From: Rufibacter latericius | GTDB taxonomy: Bacteria; Bacteroidota; Bacteroidia; Cytophagales; Hymenobacteraceae | Direction: 5' to 3' | DNA length: 64,000 bases | Assembly (NCBI RefSeq): GCF_003721515.1 | Contig: NZ_RJJD01000021.1 | Coordinates: 124,001 to 188,000, forward strand | Part shown: positions 43,132-49,977 of the stretch, piece by piece | Position numbering within the stretch: position 1 is the first letter of the stretch | How the letters are laid out: each line of letters begins with the position of its first letter | The notes under the pieces: generated by a model | The model's database searches: none | Told to the model about the DNA's origin: nothing | Seen by the model: the letters and a program-made list of their open reading frames with translations, nothing else | Made by a program: the position numbers and the translations under genes

Positions 43132-44001
43132 ATGAAAATGTACAATCTTCTAACCAAAAATACACTGGTGTATGCAGCGGCCTTGGGCTTAGCTTTTACC
43201 CAGTTTGCGTGTAACCGCACGGAAAGTACGGACACTGCGACTTCTACGAACACCTCCGCGGGCAGCACCCCAGATCAGGCCTATGATGACTACAAAAATC
43301 ATGTGACCACCCTGGAGTCTGACGTGCAGCGGGGCTGGGACACCACCACCACGGATGGCGAAGCCCAGATGAAACAATGGCAAACCGATTATGAGACTAA
43401 GCGCTCGGCATTGGCCCAATACGAAGGCGATTTCGACGAAACCCGTAAAAAAGAATATGCCGAACTGCAATCAAGATACAACACGGCCTGGGCTACCCGT
43501 GAAGAGCAATACAATCTCTGGCGCATGAACCATCAGGGGGCCGGCATGGCTTCTGATTCAAGCAAGAATTCTTCCTCTTCCCATACGGCTTCTCTGGATG
43601 AAAGCAAAATCACTGGCTATACCGCCACTAACATCAGAACGGCCTATGTGGATTTTGTGAAACACGTGGAAGCCCACAAATCGGGTTTCAGCAACGAAGA
43701 CTGGAGAACCGTGGAGAAATACTGGAACCAATTGGATGACCGCAAAAACGCCATTCAGTCTCAGTTAACCGATAAAGATAAGTGGGAGATTGCCAAAGCC
43801 AAAACCAAGTATATAGCCATGAAGAACGCTAACAAAGCGGGGAACACGGCCTCTAAAGTTGGTTCAGACGTGAAGGAAGTTGGCAAAGACGTTTCTAACA
43901 GCAAAGTGGGCGAAGCCACTAAAGATGCCGGGAAAGCAGTAGGCAACACTGCCAAGAAAGCCGGCCAGAAAATTGGTGACGTGGTAAAGGGCGATAACTA
44001 A
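43132..44001 (+). CDS. Helical lipoprotein of unknown function
   Basis: A 289-residue exported protein with a signal peptide and lipobox ending TQFACN (Cys near residue 27). The mature chain is highly charged and mostly helical, with two related helical modules: one at about residues 45-125 (YDDYKNHVTTLESDVQRGW) and one at about 165-230 (YVDFVKHVEAHKSGF). The C-terminal 50 residues are a low-complexity Lys/Gly/Val/Ala tail with SKVGSDVKEVGKDV and SKVGEATKDAGKAVGN, reminiscent of LEA-like repeats. It may protect or space the envelope under stress; no function is established. A clear terminator follows. Confidence 0.7.
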   Translation: MKMYNLLTKNTLVYAAALGLAFTQFACNRTESTDTATSTNTSAGSTPDQAYDDYKNHVTTLESDVQRGWDTTTTDGEAQMKQWQTDYETKRSALAQYEGDFDETRKKEYAELQSRYNTAWATREEQYNLWRMNHQGAGMASDSSKNSSSSHTASLDESKITGYTATNIRTAYVDFVKHVEAHKSGFSNEDWRTVEKYWNQLDDRKNAIQSQLTDKDKWEIAKAKTKYIAMKNANKAGNTASKVGSDVKEVGKDVSNSKVGEATKDAGKAVGNTAKKAGQKIGDVVKGDN

Positions 44002-44030
44002 GGATTGTGTATCGCTGAATTATAGTAGAA

Positions 44031-44056
44031 AGCCTCTCCGGTTGGAGGGGCTTTTT
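44031..44056 (+). terminator. Intrinsic terminator after the helical lipoprotein
   Basis: Stem AGCCTCTCC / GGAGGGGCT (one G-T pair) with a GGTT loop, followed by TTTTCG. It begins 29 bp after the lipoprotein stop. Confidence 0.8.
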
Positions 44057-44067
44057 CGTGCCCTTCT

Positions 44068-44101
44068 GTTTTCAGGGCTTTTCTAAAAAGAAGGCCAAAA
44101 G
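44068..44101. repeat. Interspersed palindrome, copy 14
   Basis: Core GCTTTTCTAAAAAGAAGGCC with GTTTTCAG and CCAAAAG arms, between the terminator and the 3' end of the convergent GT2 gene. Confidence 0.5.
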
Positions 44102-44106
44102 CACCC

Positions 44107-44994
44107 TTACCCGCGCAGGTACCGGTCCAGGAGTAGCAACCGATAAAGATCAAACAGGCGGAGGCTGGGATTTCTTGAGATCAGATTTCGCTTCAGTAGC
44201 GGAAACAACCAGGAGCGGTTCTCCCGCAACAAAGTACCTATTTTCCACTTCTGAATACCGGCATAGGCTTTGAACAGCTTGGTTTCCTTCCCTAACCCAA
44301 ATTCTCGGTCCAGGTGTACCAAGTTGTGAAGGGCTTGCTGGGTTTTCAGGAGAAAGACATCGGCGGGTTCCAGCCCCAGGTGCCATACGGGGTTATCTAG
44401 GTGATGAACCGGAATGTCGTTTTGCTTTAACCGGTAGGCGAAAAGCGTGTCTTCGTGTCCGTAGCCAGAAAGTTCGTTTTGAGGGAAGTGGTCCAGGAAA
44501 ACAGGTTTGGGCACAAGTAAATTACTGGAAAACACCCTTTGGTAAGGCTCATTTTGCCGATGGTGCGCAGCTGCTTCCTCGCGGGCTTTGCCGTATTTCC
44601 AACGCAACTCAAACCCGGCCGGAGCCTCTGGTTTATACGCCACTCCACCTATCACTACTCCCGACCAGGATTCAAAAAGATACCGTTTCAGAAAGCCCTG
44701 ATGAACCGGCAGGACATCGTTGTCAAGGAAAAGGAGGGTTGAATATTGCGCTTCCTGAGCCAGTTTATACCTGATCTGAGAACGCCCTAAGTTTTGGGGC
44801 AATTCCTGGTAAATTACCCCAAAAAGGCTTTGCAGCGGTTTGTTTTGGCGTAAGGTTTCTGGGTTAGAACCGTCATCGTACACTCTGATCTCAAAGGAAA
44901 TGGATAAAGAGGCGGCCTCGTTATGAAGGACCTCCACTAACGCCGTTACGTTCTGGTTATGGACAGGAATAAGGATAGAAACCTCAGAAACCAT
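44107..44994 (-). CDS. Glycosyltransferase family 2 (GT-A)
   Basis: A 295-residue GT-A enzyme. It starts with [19 protein letters not shown], has YDDGSNPETLRQ, a TLLFLDNDVLPVHQGFL metal-binding segment, and LSGYGHEDTLFAYRLKQ near residue 190 with the probable catalytic acidic residues. Its start overlaps the 3' end of the ftsE-like gene by 11 nt, so it is probably coupled to it. The association of a glycosyltransferase with FtsE is not explained by sequence; the target may be an envelope glycan. Confidence 0.87.
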   Translation of the reverse strand: MVSEVSILIPVHNQNVTALVEVLHNEAASLSISFEIRVYDDGSNPETLRQNKPLQSLFGVIYQELPQNLGRSQIRYKLAQEAQYSTLLFLDNDVLPVHQGFLKRYLFESWSGVVIGGVAYKPEAPAGFELRWKYGKAREEAAAHHRQNEPYQRVFSSNLLVPKPVFLDHFPQNELSGYGHEDTLFAYRLKQNDIPVHHLDNPVWHLGLEPADVFLLKTQQALHNLVHLDREFGLGKETKLFKAYAGIQKWKIGTLLRENRSWLFPLLKRNLISRNPSLRLFDLYRLLLLDRYLRG

Positions 44995-45694
44995 CTACGA
45001 GCGAGAACTCTTCCTTGGCGGAGTCCAGAACCCGGCCCTTCTCACATTTCAGGATACGGCGCGGATAGCGTTGCAGGATATGGTGGTTGTGGGTGGCCAT
45101 GAGCACGGCGGTACCGCTGTTGTTGATTTCCTGGAACAGGTCCATGATGCCATGGGTCACGTCGGGGTCAAGGTTACCGGTGGGCTCATCGGCGAACAGA
45201 ATCAAGGGTTCGTTCAGCAAGGCCCGGGCAATCACCACCCGCTGCTGCTCGCCCCCGGAAAGCTGGTGAGGCATTTTATTCGCCACAGAATCCAAGCCAA
45301 CGCGCATAAGCACCTCAGAGATCCGGTTCTTGATCCGTGATTTGTCATTCCAGCCGGTGGCTTTGAGCACGAATTTCAGGTTATCGGCGACGGAACGGTC
45401 AAAGAGCAACTGGAAGTCTTGAAATACGATTCCAATTTTGCGGCGCAGAAACGGTACCTGTTTCCAGGTGAGGGCATGGATGTTGAATCCGGCCACTTGG
45501 GCGGTGCCTACTTTCAGGGGAAGGTCGGCGTAAAGAGTTTTCAGCAGGGAGCTTTTTCCGCTTCCGGTGCGGCCCACCAGGTACACGAACTCGCCTTTGT
45601 CAATGGTACAGGTTACATCAGACAAGATGGTGTTCACATCCTGAAAAATAGACACTTTGTGCAGCAAGACCACTGGGTTAGACGAAAATTCCAT
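44984..45694 (-). CDS. ftsE: Cell-division ABC ATP-binding protein FtsE
   Basis: A 236-residue ATPase subunit. Walker A is [16 protein letters not shown], the Q-loop [10 protein letters not shown], the signature [16 protein letters not shown], Walker [14 protein letters not shown] and the switch histidine is in MATHNHHIL. The spacing of [15 protein letters not shown] is characteristic of FtsE, which with FtsX in the inner membrane controls peptidoglycan hydrolases at division. No ftsX is adjacent; the next gene downstream is a GT2 overlapping by 11 nt. A related lipoprotein-releasing (LolD) ATPase is the main alternative. Confidence 0.85.
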   Translation of the reverse strand: MEFSSNPVVLLHKVSIFQDVNTILSDVTCTIDKGEFVYLVGRTGSGKSSLLKTLYADLPLKVGTAQVAGFNIHALTWKQVPFLRRKIGIVFQDFQLLFDRSVADNLKFVLKATGWNDKSRIKNRISEVLMRVGLDSVANKMPHQLSGGEQQRVVIARALLNEPLILFADEPTGNLDPDVTHGIMDLFQEINNSGTAVLMATHNHHILQRYPRRILKCEKGRVLDSAKEEFSLVDGF

Positions 45695-45779
45695 AACAGG
45701 GTATTAGGTAAAAAATACTGCCCGGGGCAGCGGGTATTCAGGGGTTAAAGGCACTTGACAGGCCTGCCAGAAAAAAGGC

Positions 45780-45813
45780 GTTTTGCCGCCGTTTCCTGAA
45801 AACAAGCTTAAAT
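45780..45813. repeat. Interspersed palindrome, copy 15
   Basis: Core CGTTTCCTGAAAACAAGC with GCTTAAAT arm; it overlaps the last two codons of the small gene ending at 45808. Confidence 0.5.
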
Positions 45814-46011
45814 CTCCAGTTTCTGCAGTTTGCCAAACTCCAAACCGGCAATCACCGAGGCCAGTTCTTCCTCTTTGTTGTCCAGGCCGTAACGATCCAG
45901 GTTCTTCAAAGGCCGGTCGGCCCGGAAATAGGCAATCAGCACGAAGTTCTCATCGCGCAACTGAATGTAATCCGGAATCTTGGCCTTGCCTTTAACTTTG
46001 ATGATGTACAC
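45808..46011 (-). CDS. Small conserved protein of unknown function
   Basis: A 67-residue protein with a GTG start. The sequence YIIKVKGKAKIPDYIQLRD followed by FVLIAYFRADRPLKNL and a C-terminal helix (EEELASVIAGLEFGKLQKL) suggests a compact beta-beta-alpha fold. It has the look of a protein conserved in Bacteroidota near envelope or housekeeping genes, but no named domain is recognised. It lies upstream of ftsE on the same strand with a 113-bp gap that contains a palindromic repeat. Confidence 0.65.
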   Translation of the reverse strand: MYIIKVKGKAKIPDYIQLRDENFVLIAYFRADRPLKNLDRYGLDNKEEELASVIAGLEFGKLQKLEI

Positions 46012-46019
46012 TTTAGAGG

Positions 46020-46102
46020 AATTAGAAATTAGAAATTAGAAATTTTGACCTTAAGGAAGGCGAAAGCCACTCCTCTACTCCCACCATTTCTAATTTCTAA
46101 TT
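46020..46102. repeat. Inverted repeat of AATTAGAA units
   Basis: Three tandem AATTAGAA units (46020-46044) face the exact reverse complement ATTTCTAATTTCTAATT at 46086-46102, 41 bp apart. The pair lies between the aldolase gene's 3' end and the small gene's start, both minus strand. Confidence 0.75.
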
Positions 46103-46119
46103 TTGACTATCTAATTAGA

Positions 46120-46776
46120 TTACGCGTTGGCTTTCTTGTGATCGGCCAGGAACTTCGCCAGGCCGCTGTCGGTCAAGGGGTGGTTCAGCAGACCGGTGAT
46201 CACGTTCAACGGACAGGTTACCACATCGGCACCAATCTCCGCGCACTTCACCAGGTGCATCACGTGCCGAACCGAAGCCGCCAGTACCTCGGTGGCGAAT
46301 CCGTAGTTCTGGTAGATGTTCACGATCTGATCAATCAGGTCCAAACCATCGGTCCCGATGTCATCCAAACGGCCCACGAACGGCGACACGTAGGTTGCAC
46401 CGGCTTTAGCGGCTAACAACGCCTGGCCTGCCGAGAAAACGAGCGTACAGTTGGTTTTGATGCCCTTGTCAGTGAAATATTTGATGGCTTTTACGCCGTC
46501 TCTGGTCATAGGAACCTTCACCACAATGTTTGGATGCAGCTGGGCCAGCTCCTCTCCTTCTTTCACCATGGAGTCAAAGTCAGTGGCGATTACCTCCGCG
46601 CTGATATCTCCGTCCACAATCTCGCAGATGGCCTGGTAGTGCTTCATGACGTTGTCATAGCCTACTATGCCTTCTTTGGCCATGAGCGATGGGTTGGTGG
46701 TTACGCCGTCCAACACGCCTAAATCATGGGCTTCGCGGATTTCGGCTAGATTAGCGGTATCAATGAAAAATTTCAT
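46120..46776 (-). CDS. fsa: Fructose-6-phosphate aldolase / TalC-type transaldolase
   Basis: A 218-residue TIM-barrel aldolase of the small transaldolase subfamily. The start [16 protein letters not shown], the DGVTTNPSL segment, the Schiff-base lysine strand [32 protein letters not shown] and [12 protein letters not shown] are diagnostic. The protein either cleaves fructose 6-phosphate to dihydroxyacetone and glyceraldehyde 3-phosphate or acts as transaldolase in the pentose phosphate pathway; the two are hard to separate by eye and transaldolase is common for this subfamily. ATG 46776 is chosen over an in-frame start 24 bp upstream since the family begins there and a -7 box lies just before it. 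Confidence 0.9.
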   Translation of the reverse strand: MKFFIDTANLAEIREAHDLGVLDGVTTNPSLMAKEGIVGYDNVMKHYQAICEIVDGDISAEVIATDFDSMVKEGEELAQLHPNIVVKVPMTRDGVKAIKYFTDKGIKTNCTLVFSAGQALLAAKAGATYVSPFVGRLDDIGTDGLDLIDQIVNIYQNYGFATEVLAASVRHVMHLVKCAEIGADVVTCPLNVITGLLNHPLTDSGLAKFLADHKKANA

Positions 46777-46797
46777 AGTTGAAGTAGTTTGGAAACA

Positions 46798-46805
46798 CAA
46801 ATCTA
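46798..46805 (-). promoter_or_regulatory. Candidate -7 box for the aldolase gene
   Basis: Reads TAGATTTG on the minus strand (TAnnTTTG), 21 nt before the ATG at 46776. No -33 partner was found at the expected distance. Confidence 0.4.
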
Positions 46806-46899
46806 CTTCAATCTGCCTTAAAACCGAACGCCCTTCCCAAGTATTTTAAGGCTTGGGAAAGAGAGCTTACCTGGAATTGAGAGGGTTACATCAGGTATG

Positions 46900-46935
46900 G
46901 TTTCCAGGCTGATTTTCAGAAAACAGGCCGAAAAG
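46900..46935. repeat. Interspersed palindrome, copy 16
   Basis: Good copy with core GATTTTCAGAAAACAGGCC, between the aldolase promoter and the end of the SRP RNA gene. Confidence 0.65.
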
Positions 46936-47005
46936 AGCATACGCCACAAAGTAGCGAAGAAGTGAAATATGGAAGGGTAAACGGGAAATCCGTTGGGGTA
47001 TGGGC

Positions 47006-47107
47006 AAAAAAAAGCGGCAAACCGAGTATCGCGCCGCTCAACCACTTACCCTTGCTCCCTTCCGGGCCTGGGGGAGTTCAGCAGGAGCTGGCCGTACCGA
47101 TTTGCCG
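47006..47107 (-). ncRNA. ffs: Signal recognition particle RNA (4.5S, bacterial small type)
   Basis: On the minus strand the transcript contains CCAGGCCCGGAAGGGAGCAA, the GGAA-tetraloop domain IV hairpin bound by Ffh. The two ends pair as GGCAAATCG with CGGTTTGCC (positions 47106-47098 and 47024-47016), and a run of eight Ts follows at 47013-47006 as terminator. Length is about 100 nt, as for small bacterial SRP RNAs. A complete promoter lies just upstream. Exact ends are inferred from the stem and promoter. It works with the Ffh protein encoded at 31264-32601 in co-translational membrane targeting. Confidence 0.92.
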
Positions 47108-47110
47108 TTA

Positions 47111-47140
47111 CAAAGATACGAAGGCTTTCCTTCAGCGCAA
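47111..47140 (-). promoter_or_regulatory. SRP RNA promoter
   Basis: On the minus strand, TTG at 47140-47138 is followed after 19 nt by TATCTTTG (47118-47111), matching the Bacteroidota -33/-7 arrangement with correct spacing. The RNA start is then expected near 47107. Confidence 0.65.
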
Positions 47141-47143
47141 GTG

Positions 47144-47177
47144 GTTTTCGGCTTATTTTCAAGAAATCGCCTTAAAA
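47144..47177. repeat. Interspersed palindrome, copy 17
   Basis: Core TATTTTCAAGAAATCGCC with GTTTTCGG and CTTAAAAA arms, immediately upstream of the SRP RNA promoter. Confidence 0.6.
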
Positions 47178-47395
47178 AGGCGGAAGCACGCTCATTCTCA
47201 GGCAGGTTAATTTTTTGAATATCTTCCATTTCATGCCTTGGGAGTTGATTAGTAGATTATCTCGGAACCAAGGTACAATCTTCCCCTGCCTGTTTGCAGT
47301 ACGCCTAGCGGTGATATTGTTCCTGAACCGGTTTGCTAGGATTCTATTCTTCCCTCCCTTGCTTTCATACCCTTAAAAAGAACTTACTAGCTGTA

Positions 47396-47445
47396 AATAA
47401 AAAAACCGCTTCAGGACTGATTTTAGGAAAACAGCCCCGAAGCGG
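47396..47445 (-). terminator. Intrinsic terminator with a palindrome in its loop
   Basis: Stem ACCGCTTC / GAAGCGGT at 47404-47411 and 47438-47445; on the minus strand it is followed by a run of seven or more Ts and ATTT. The loop is an interspersed palindrome that would extend the hairpin. It ends transcription of the lipoprotein gene 47475-48134. Confidence 0.75.
47408..47441. repeat. Interspersed palindrome, copy 18, inside a terminator
   Basis: Core GATTTTAGGAAAACAGCC; its outer arms CTTCAGG and CCCGAAG form part of the terminator stem. Confidence 0.65.
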
Positions 47446-47474
47446 TATATATAATTCAGTTAAGCTTTTTGGTC

Positions 47475-48134
47475 TTACTCGTTTTTATGGTCTTTGATGT
47501 TCTGGAAGGTGATGTTCAGGTTTCTGCTGGAGCCACTGTTTTTCAAGGCAATTCCAGCCCGGTTAGGGAACGAGTACTCCGGCACGTAATATTCCAGCCC
47601 CATTTTGAGGTTAGAAATACCTCCGCTCAGAACATGGGTGGAGGGATTGTATTGCAGGTTGACGGTACCATCCAGAACAGCCACGCAACCCGGTGACATG
47701 GCACCGCTTCCGTCAGAGAAGGTCTGCCCGTTATGCACGCAAACTGTGGACGCATCTTTTAAGGAAAGCGTTTCAGGCAGGTTGAGCAACGTGCGGTTCT
47801 TGAATTGGAGTGATACCCAGGAGCGGGCATCCACCGTGGAGGTATCCCTGAAATATAGGGTTACGCCGTTGGCATCTTCATAGAAGTAGGCTTCCAATTT
47901 ATCTTGGGTGGCTACTTTATAGGTTTTGCCCCGCAGGTTGTCATAGGCCTCTGGGTACATGTTCCGGTAGGCGGCGTTCACCTTAATACTATCTACCAAA
48001 GAAAAACTGGTATGGGAAGGGCCAACCTCGGGCATGGGCTCGGTTTCGGAATCTCCCTCACAGGCCATCAACAGGGAAGCCGTCATCAGCACTCCCAGCG
48101 CGGTACGTAAAGGAAGAAGTAAAGCTTTTAACAT
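47475..48134 (-). CDS. Lipoprotein of unknown function
   Basis: A 219-residue exported protein with a hydrophobic signal segment and lipobox ending LLMACE (Cys near residue 25). The mature part is rich in polar beta strands and contains one cysteine pair (STVCVHNG and MSPGCVAVLDG) within a region that resembles a beta-sandwich. An N-terminal acidic linker (EGDSETEPMPEVG) follows the lipid anchor. No family is recognised. ATG 48134 is chosen over an in-frame start 51 bp upstream because the signal peptide begins there. It is bounded by a strong terminator and is monocistronic. Confidence 0.65.
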   Translation of the reverse strand: MLKALLLPLRTALGVLMTASLLMACEGDSETEPMPEVGPSHTSFSLVDSIKVNAAYRNMYPEAYDNLRGKTYKVATQDKLEAYFYEDANGVTLYFRDTSTVDARSWVSLQFKNRTLLNLPETLSLKDASTVCVHNGQTFSDGSGAMSPGCVAVLDGTVNLQYNPSTHVLSGGISNLKMGLEYYVPEYSFPNRAGIALKNSGSSRNLNITFQNIKDHKNE

Positions 48135-48400
48135 AGTATATCGTTTCTGAACGTGAGTTTCTGTATTCCATTCCTGCTCCTTCAAACTTTGAACTGAGCG
48201 GAGGAACTTCTTTGAAATACGTGACGCAAATTACGTGCCTCCCTTTTTCATTTGGTAAACTACGACCTTTTTCCGGATTCATTTTATATAAATACCCGCG
48301 AAACGGACAAATCTACCGGTAAACTTTCCTTCTAGACAGGCGCTTTTCTCTTCTCCCCTACTCGGTTGCAAATTCATTTTCATGTTTTAAAACCGGCGCG

Positions 48401-48408
48401 TACCTTTG
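48401..48408 (+). promoter_or_regulatory. guaA promoter -7 box, 3 nt before the start codon
   Basis: TACCTTTG matches TAnnTTTG and ends only 3 nt before the guaA ATG at 48412, so transcription should begin at or close to the start codon. No TTTG at -33 is obvious. Confidence 0.5.
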
Positions 48409-48411
48409 CAC

Positions 48412-49941
48412 ATGCCAGAAAAAATTCTCATCCTCGATTTCGGGTCTCAGTACACCCAACTGATTGCCCGTCGCGTCCGCGAGCTTAACGTTTACTGCGA
48501 AATCCATCCCTTCAATAAAATTCCGGAAATCACCCCTGATCTGAAGGGCGTGATCTTGTCGGGAAGCCCATCTTCGGTGCGGGAAGAAAACTATCCCAAC
48601 CCAGATATCACCCCGTTCCTGGGCAACCTGCCGGTGCTTGGGGTTTGCTACGGTGCCCAATTAATGGCGCAGGAAAACGGAGGCGAGGTGATTGCCTCTA
48701 CCATCAGGGAATACGGCCGGGCCAAGCTCAGCCACGTTGACCACCATAATCTTCTGCTGAAGGAAATCACCATTGACTCCCAGGTGTGGATGTCACATGG
48801 GGATACCATCAAGAAAATACCTGACAACTTTGAGGTCATTGCCAGCACCGAGTCAGTGGAAGTGGCGGCGTACAAAGTGAAAGATCAGGAAACCTACGGG
48901 ATCCAGTTTCACCCCGAGGTGACGCACTCCAGCGAAGGCAAGACCTTGCTCCGGAATTTTGTGGTACACATCAGCGGTTGCTCCCAGGACTGGACGCCCG
49001 ACCAATTCATTGAAAGCACCGTGGCCGAGTTGCGCGAGCAGATTGGCAATGACAAGGTGATACTAGGTTTATCCGGCGGGGTTGATTCCTCGGTAGCGGC
49101 CATGCTCATTCACCAGGCCATCGGCAAGAACCTGTATTGCATTTTCGTAGACAACGGCTTGTTGCGCAAAAACGAGTTCGAAGACGTACTCCACTCTTAC
49201 AAAGACATGGGGTTGAACGTGAAAGGCGTTGACGCAAAAGACCAGTTCTATTCCGCGCTGGCTGGCTTAACCGATCCAGAAGCCAAGCGGAAGGCCATTG
49301 GCCGCGTGTTCATAGAGGTGTTTGACCAGGAGTCGCATCAAGTGGAGGACGCCAAGTGGCTGGGGCAGGGCACAATTTATCCAGATGTGATTGAATCAGT
49401 TTCGGTAAAAGGTCCATCGGCTACCATTAAATCGCACCACAACGTGGGCGGTCTGCCAGATTTCATGAAATTGAAAGTGGTGGAGCCGCTCAAGACCTTA
49501 TTTAAAGACGAAGTCCGTTTGGTAGGCAAAACGTTGGGCATCGCTGATACCATCATCGGGCGTCACCCGTTTCCGGGGCCAGGCTTGGCCATCCGGATTC
49601 TGGGCGACATTACCCCTGAGAAAGTAGCCATCTTACAGGAAGTAGACCATATCTTCATTTCATCGCTGAAACGTACTGGTTTATATGACCAAGTGTGGCA
49701 GGCGGGCGCCATGTTATTACCCATCCAAAGCGTTGGCGTGATGGGCGATGAGCGTACGTACGAGCGGGTGGTAGCTCTCAGAGCCGTCACCAGCGTTGAC
49801 GGAATGACCGCCGACTGGTGCCATTTGCCGTATGAGTTCCTGGCCGATGTCTCCAACGAGATTATCAATAAGGTGCGCGGGGTAAACCGCGTGGTCTACG
49901 ATATCAGCTCTAAGCCACCGGCTACCATTGAGTGGGAATAG
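48412..49941 (+). CDS. guaA: GMP synthase (glutamine-hydrolysing)
   Basis: A 509-residue two-domain enzyme making GMP from XMP, ATP and glutamine. The N-terminal class I amidotransferase domain has catalytic Cys79 in [10 protein letters not shown] and the His-Glu pair in [10 protein letters not shown]; the ATP pyrophosphatase domain begins with the P-loop [14 protein letters not shown] near residue 220, and the C-terminal dimerisation domain ends KPPATIEWE as in all GuaA. The ATG at 48412 fits the family start ([16 protein letters not shown]). A -7 promoter box ends 3 nt upstream, which suggests a leaderless or nearly leaderless mRNA. Confidence 0.97.
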   Translation: MPEKILILDFGSQYTQLIARRVRELNVYCEIHPFNKIPEITPDLKGVILSGSPSSVREENYPNPDITPFLGNLPVLGVCYGAQLMAQENGGEVIASTIREYGRAKLSHVDHHNLLLKEITIDSQVWMSHGDTIKKIPDNFEVIASTESVEVAAYKVKDQETYGIQFHPEVTHSSEGKTLLRNFVVHISGCSQDWTPDQFIESTVAELREQIGNDKVILGLSGGVDSSVAAMLIHQAIGKNLYCIFVDNGLLRKNEFEDVLHSYKDMGLNVKGVDAKDQFYSALAGLTDPEAKRKAIGRVFIEVFDQESHQVEDAKWLGQGTIYPDVIESVSVKGPSATIKSHHNVGGLPDFMKLKVVEPLKTLFKDEVRLVGKTLGIADTIIGRHPFPGPGLAIRILGDITPEKVAILQEVDHIFISSLKRTGLYDQVWQAGAMLLPIQSVGVMGDERTYERVVALRAVTSVDGMTADWCHLPYEFLADVSNEIINKVRGVNRVVYDISSKPPATIEWE

Positions 49942-49977
49942 GTTTTAGGGGTAGTTTTCAGAAAACGATGAAAAAAC
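49942..49977. repeat. Interspersed palindrome, copy 19, overlapping a start codon
   Basis: Core AGTTTTCAGAAAACGATG; it begins with the first base after guaA and contains the ATG (49968-49970) of the next gene within its right arm. Confidence 0.6.

Larger units (their letters stand above)
47108..47474. other. Intergenic region: SRP RNA promoter, a palindrome and a terminator
   Basis: 367 bp without a protein gene. It holds the SRP RNA promoter (47111-47140), one palindromic repeat (47144-47177) and the terminator of the downstream lipoprotein gene (47396-47445). Nothing was recognised in 47180-47395. Confidence 0.5.

Noticed and set aside
46020-46102. Possible CRISPR-like array
   Set aside because: Units are only 8 bp, contiguous and inverted with no spacers or cas genes near.
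47038-47229. A small open frame over the SRP RNA
   Set aside because: The frame covers the SRP RNA hairpin and its promoter; the RNA explains the conservation.
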